Shown here: positions 61,691 through 64,000 of the stretch, in pieces
Layout: each line of letters begins with the position of its first letter
Numbering within the stretch: the first letter of the stretch is position 1
Assembly (NCBI RefSeq): GCF_001906925.1
Contig: NZ_MRWQ01000006.1
Span: forward strand, 186,001 to 250,000
Direction of reading: 5' to 3'
Length of the DNA stretch: 64,000 bases
Source: Domibacillus mangrovi
GTDB taxonomy: Bacteria; Bacillota; Bacilli; Bacillales; Domibacillaceae
Translations under genes and position numbers: made by a program
The notes under the pieces: model-generated
What the model was told of the DNA's origin: nothing
The model's database searches: none
Seen by the model: only the letters and a program-made list of their open reading frames with translations

Positions 61691-61775
61691 TGTATTCTCC
61701 TCTTTCTATAAAAAGCATGATTTTGACCGTCATGATTGTACTTTAAATACTTCAACCTATCTTCCTGGCTAGTAG

Positions 61776-61832
61776 TTAGGTGACGGTGATAGCTGGGATT
61801 GGATCAGAAAATGTAGTCCGGTCCATCGTCAT
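61776..61832 (-). CDS. Possible 18-residue leader peptide
   Basis: ATG-starting frame (product begins TMDRTTFSDPIPAITVT) directly following the Zur box with GGAAAG five bases upstream; ends 86 bases before znuA. Very short; could be chance. If transcribed, it would be the first gene after the operator. Confidence 0.3.
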   Translation of the reverse strand: MTMDRTTFSDPIPAITVT

Positions 61833-61843
61833 TTCATCTTTCC

Positions 61844-61864
61844 AAATCATAATAATTACGATTT
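61844..61864. promoter_or_regulatory. Zur box upstream of znuA
   Basis: AAATCATAAT-a-ATTACGATTT, all but one base of the Zur consensus. It lies about 155 bases before znuA but 12 bases before the leader frame. Confidence 0.85.
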
Positions 61865-61985
61865 ATTGATGATAAAATAGCTCTTTTTCTTCCTATCGAG
61901 ATGTTATCTCATTTCATATTGAAAATAGACATCTTATGGAGAAATCCATTCATTCCAACTATATAGGTAATGAATGAATAACTGA

Positions 61986-63161
61986 TTATAAGCTGCTAAC
62001 AACCCGTTCCGCTGCTTGACGGGCTCCAGAAATATTACGGGCGATCGGTCCCATTTCAAGCTCTGCTAAAGCTCCGGTTACGTATAGACCTGGTCCCCAT
62101 TGCAGTGATTTTGAAACGATGGGATATCCGCATTCTGCGCATGGAAGCTCATGTTTTTCAACGATTGGCGTCAGCCACTGCTTTCCTGGCAAAGCCGGCT
62201 GAAATCCTGTTGCTAATAAAACCGTGCCCGTTTGGTGAATCAGACGGCCTTGCCCATCCTCTAGCTGAACCTTACCATTTTTTACGAAAGCCTGTTGCAC
62301 CTGCCCATCCATTATCAGCAACTCATCTTGCCGAACACAGCGCCGTAGCTTTATATACAAATCACGAGGCAAGGATCCTTTGTGGCGGGCTTGTTTAATT
62401 TGCTCCCGGCGCGTTTGATAGCAGTCAATTTTTCCGAAAGGAAGCTGATTTTTAGGACCAAGCCAAGCCGGATCACTGTCAAAATCATGCAGGCGATACG
62501 GGTGCCGCTTCAGCAGTGTCACTTCACCTGGAAACATAGCAGTCAATTTTAAGGCTAAATGAACGGAAGTGATCCCGCCGCCAATAATGGTAAAAGGGCG
62601 TGCCATCTCTTCAAACTTTGGAAGATTATCCTCAAAAATATGGTGTACAGAAGCATGTGCTTCTTTCTTTAATACCTCTGCCCAGTCGGGCCAAACTGGC
62701 TGTTCGCTAATGCCAATAGCCAGTACCAGATTCTCTCCTATTAGCTCTTTTCCATCTTGCAGTTCAACACGCCATTTGTTTTCAATTCGCTCGGCAGTTT
62801 GAACGCGTCCTTGCACCCATCCTTTTTTTAACTGTAAATCGCCAACCAGGTGATCACAATGCTCATTAAACATGGAGAGAGACGGGCGCTTGAACCTTCC
62901 GTAAAAAGCAGCCGATTCATCCGTTGCTTTGTTTTTCACAAAGGCTTGCAAACTAAGCGGATGAACGTCAAGATGATGTACGACCGGCGAACGTAAATAA
63001 GGCATAGAAATAAGATTTGTGCACCTTTTCCAATTGGCTAATGGTTCTGCGTGAGGATCCACAATAGCCACCTCGTCAATAGAGGCTTTTTGCTGTTTCC
63101 GCAAGAATGAAGCCAGAGTGATCCCTTGGATGCCTCCGCCAACAATGATCCATTTATACAT
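61986..63161 (-). CDS. FAD/NAD(P)-binding oxidoreductase, lysine N6-hydroxylase-like
   Basis: 391 residues. FAD motif VGGGIQGITLASFLRKQQ, FAD/ligand segment FYGRFKRPSLSMFNEHCD, second Rossmann GGGITSVHLALKL and the ATGFQPALPGKQ loop. Family is that of lysine/ornithine N-hydroxylases and flavin monooxygenases. A Zur box overlaps its upstream region directly; AAGGAG nine bases before the ATG. CAEC near residue 350 may bind metal. Its substrate in zinc starvation is unknown. Confidence 0.78.
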   Translation of the reverse strand: MYKWIIVGGGIQGITLASFLRKQQKASIDEVAIVDPHAEPLANWKRCTNLISMPYLRSPVVHHLDVHPLSLQAFVKNKATDESAAFYGRFKRPSLSMFNEHCDHLVGDLQLKKGWVQGRVQTAERIENKWRVELQDGKELIGENLVLAIGISEQPVWPDWAEVLKKEAHASVHHIFEDNLPKFEEMARPFTIIGGGITSVHLALKLTAMFPGEVTLLKRHPYRLHDFDSDPAWLGPKNQLPFGKIDCYQTRREQIKQARHKGSLPRDLYIKLRRCVRQDELLIMDGQVQQAFVKNGKVQLEDGQGRLIHQTGTVLLATGFQPALPGKQWLTPIVEKHELPCAECGYPIVSKSLQWGPGLYVTGALAELEMGPIARNISGARQAAERVVSSL

Positions 63162-63179
63162 AGGCTCAATCTCCTTTTT

Positions 63180-63200
63180 AAATCGTAATTATTCTTATTT
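63180..63200. promoter_or_regulatory. Zur box upstream of second oxidoreductase
   Basis: AAATCGTAAT-t-ATTCTTATTT: the left arm is perfect and the right arm is weaker. It lies one base from the ribosome site. Confidence 0.7.
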
Positions 63201-63383
63201 ACAAAAAGGCAAGAAAATGCTCATTTTTTCCGAAAATGACCAGGGACATCAATTGTTGAATGATAGCACTTCAAATAAGTAATGAATCATTAATGGTGAA
63301 CTGTATTTCAATAAGATTCTGTTACTGAGTTCCCTTCTCTCTCAATTTCCCTTTCCACTTGCAATCTTTACATATGTAAAAGC

Positions 63384-64000
63384 TTATTTATGCCTTTTGT
63401 TGAACGTTACAGAGGCATAAGCATCATGTAGATGAATGGATTCTTCATTGCGGCATTCTACTGTAAAAGATTGAATAAATGGTATTTCGTATAAATCAGC
63501 GGCTACAAGACGAACCATATCTTCAACAAAGCGGGGGTTTTCATATGCTTGTTCCGTTACTGTTTTTTCATCAGGACGTTTTAAAATCGGGTAAATCAAG
63601 GCACTGGCATTTGACTCGGCAGCATGTAAAAGCAGAGCCTTCCAATCAGATGATTCTTTATACTCATCCAGCAACAATGCCGTCATTTTAATATACCCTC
63701 GTTGGTTATGCGCACTGTATTCACTAATTTCTTTGGAACAAGGGCATAAAGTCGTTACAGCACAGGTTAATTCAACCATTCTTTCTGCTATCTTTCCATG
63801 CTGATAAGAGACCGAAATTTTGGCGTCCGCATGGTTTAATCCCGCTAGAGAAGAGGCTGGTGCCGTCTGTTCGTAAAACCAAGGGAACGTTACTTCAAGA
63901 CTTGCATCTCTTTGGCCTAAACGTTCTGCTAATTCTTTTACAAAATCGGAAAGCTGCGAAAAGTCTAACGTGAAACCTTGTCTGCGATATAGCTCCAATT
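63384..64000 (-). CDS. folE2: GTP cyclohydrolase FolE2 (truncated by window edge)
   Basis: 204 residues visible; the N-terminus lies past the right edge (the reading frame is open to 64000). FolE2 motifs: LTCAVTTLCPCSKEISEYSAHNQRG (metal-binding Cys and His) and VTFNKRHK at the end. FolE2 replaces the zinc enzyme FolE1 in folate synthesis and is Zur-repressed in B. subtilis, which fits this island. Its promoter is outside the window. Confidence 0.93.
   Translation of the reverse strand, partial: LELYRRQGFTLDFSQLSDFVKELAERLGQRDASLEVTFPWFYEQTAPASSLAGLNHADAKISVSYQHGKIAERMVELTCAVTTLCPCSKEISEYSAHNQRGYIKMTALLLDEYKESSDWKALLLHAAESNASALIYPILKRPDEKTVTEQAYENPRFVEDMVRLVAADLYEIPFIQSFTVECRNEESIHLHDAYASVTFNKRHK

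Noticed and set aside
1-64000. CRISPR array, rRNA operon or prophage
   Set aside because: No regularly spaced direct repeats, no rRNA sequence and no phage structural genes were seen.

Overview
The window comes from an endospore-forming, low-to-moderate GC Bacillaceae bacterium (Bacillus or a near relative; the genus cannot be fixed from this stretch). The evidence is a cotJABC spore-coat operon, spoVAC/spoVAD and DUF1657/DUF421 sporulation genes, a CotF-like coat protein, a YuzL-type spore peptide, a proline T-box, Bacillus-type Zur boxes, strong AGGAGG ribosome sites and many Bacillus-family orthologues (YpsA, YkuS, YdhK, KapD-like, YitT).

Layout. 1-1.4 kb: a truncated repeat-fold (sialidase-like) protein and an anchored hypothetical. 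1.6-5.2 kb: copper module on the minus strand (copZ, copA, the lipoprotein YdhK) with two G-tract copper-operator candidates. 5.2-6.4 kb: mobile-element debris (IS3 transposase remnant, tyrosine-integrase remnant) ending at tRNA-Arg(CCT). 6.7-10.6 kb: chromosomal metabolism (conserved protein, DEDDh exonuclease, DRE-TIM aldolase, metallo-hydrolase). 10.7-19.5 kb: spore region (convergent DUF421 genes; DUF1657-spoVAC-spoVAD-DUF1657-DUF421 operon without spoVAE behind a SigG-like promoter; DDAH-like hydrolase; FUSC exporter; cotJABC; YitT; CotF-like). 20-31 kb: PAS-GGDEF-EAL protein, CDF transporter, CstA with a LytS/LytT sensor pair and a cre-like site, LysE exporter with its divergent XRE-cupin regulator, YuzL, YkuS, Zn alcohol dehydrogenase. 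31-33.4 kb: accessory patch with a WHH-type nuclease/toxin candidate, a small companion gene and an internally duplicated protein. 33.5-48.5 kb: ABC-F ATPase, YpsA, PurT, LysM L,D-transpeptidase, SLH hydrolase, solitary integrase, IlvE, CoA-Nudix hydrolase, T-box-proBA, lipoprotein, and a GDPD-like protein that has lost its catalytic residues. 48.6-49.6 kb: broken IS630 transposase.

49.8-64 kb is a zinc-starvation island. Four good 21-bp Zur boxes precede (i) a Cnt/Nik-type ABC importer (A-B-C-D-F) with two CntE-like MFS exporters, (ii) an FAD oxidoreductase plus a FeoB-like GTPase-permease carrying extra cysteines, (iii) a His-rich ZnuA-type zinc lipoprotein and (iv) a second FAD oxidoreductase; folE2, the zinc-sparing GTP cyclohydrolase, closes the window. 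No metallophore biosynthesis genes (cntKLM type) lie in the window.

Across the window I found a dispersed, strongly structured intergenic repeat family (about 15.6, 37.9 and 44.2 kb, with fragments at 22.16 and 29.4 kb), one copy of which sits between the proBA T-box and proB. No CRISPR array, rRNA operon or prophage was seen.
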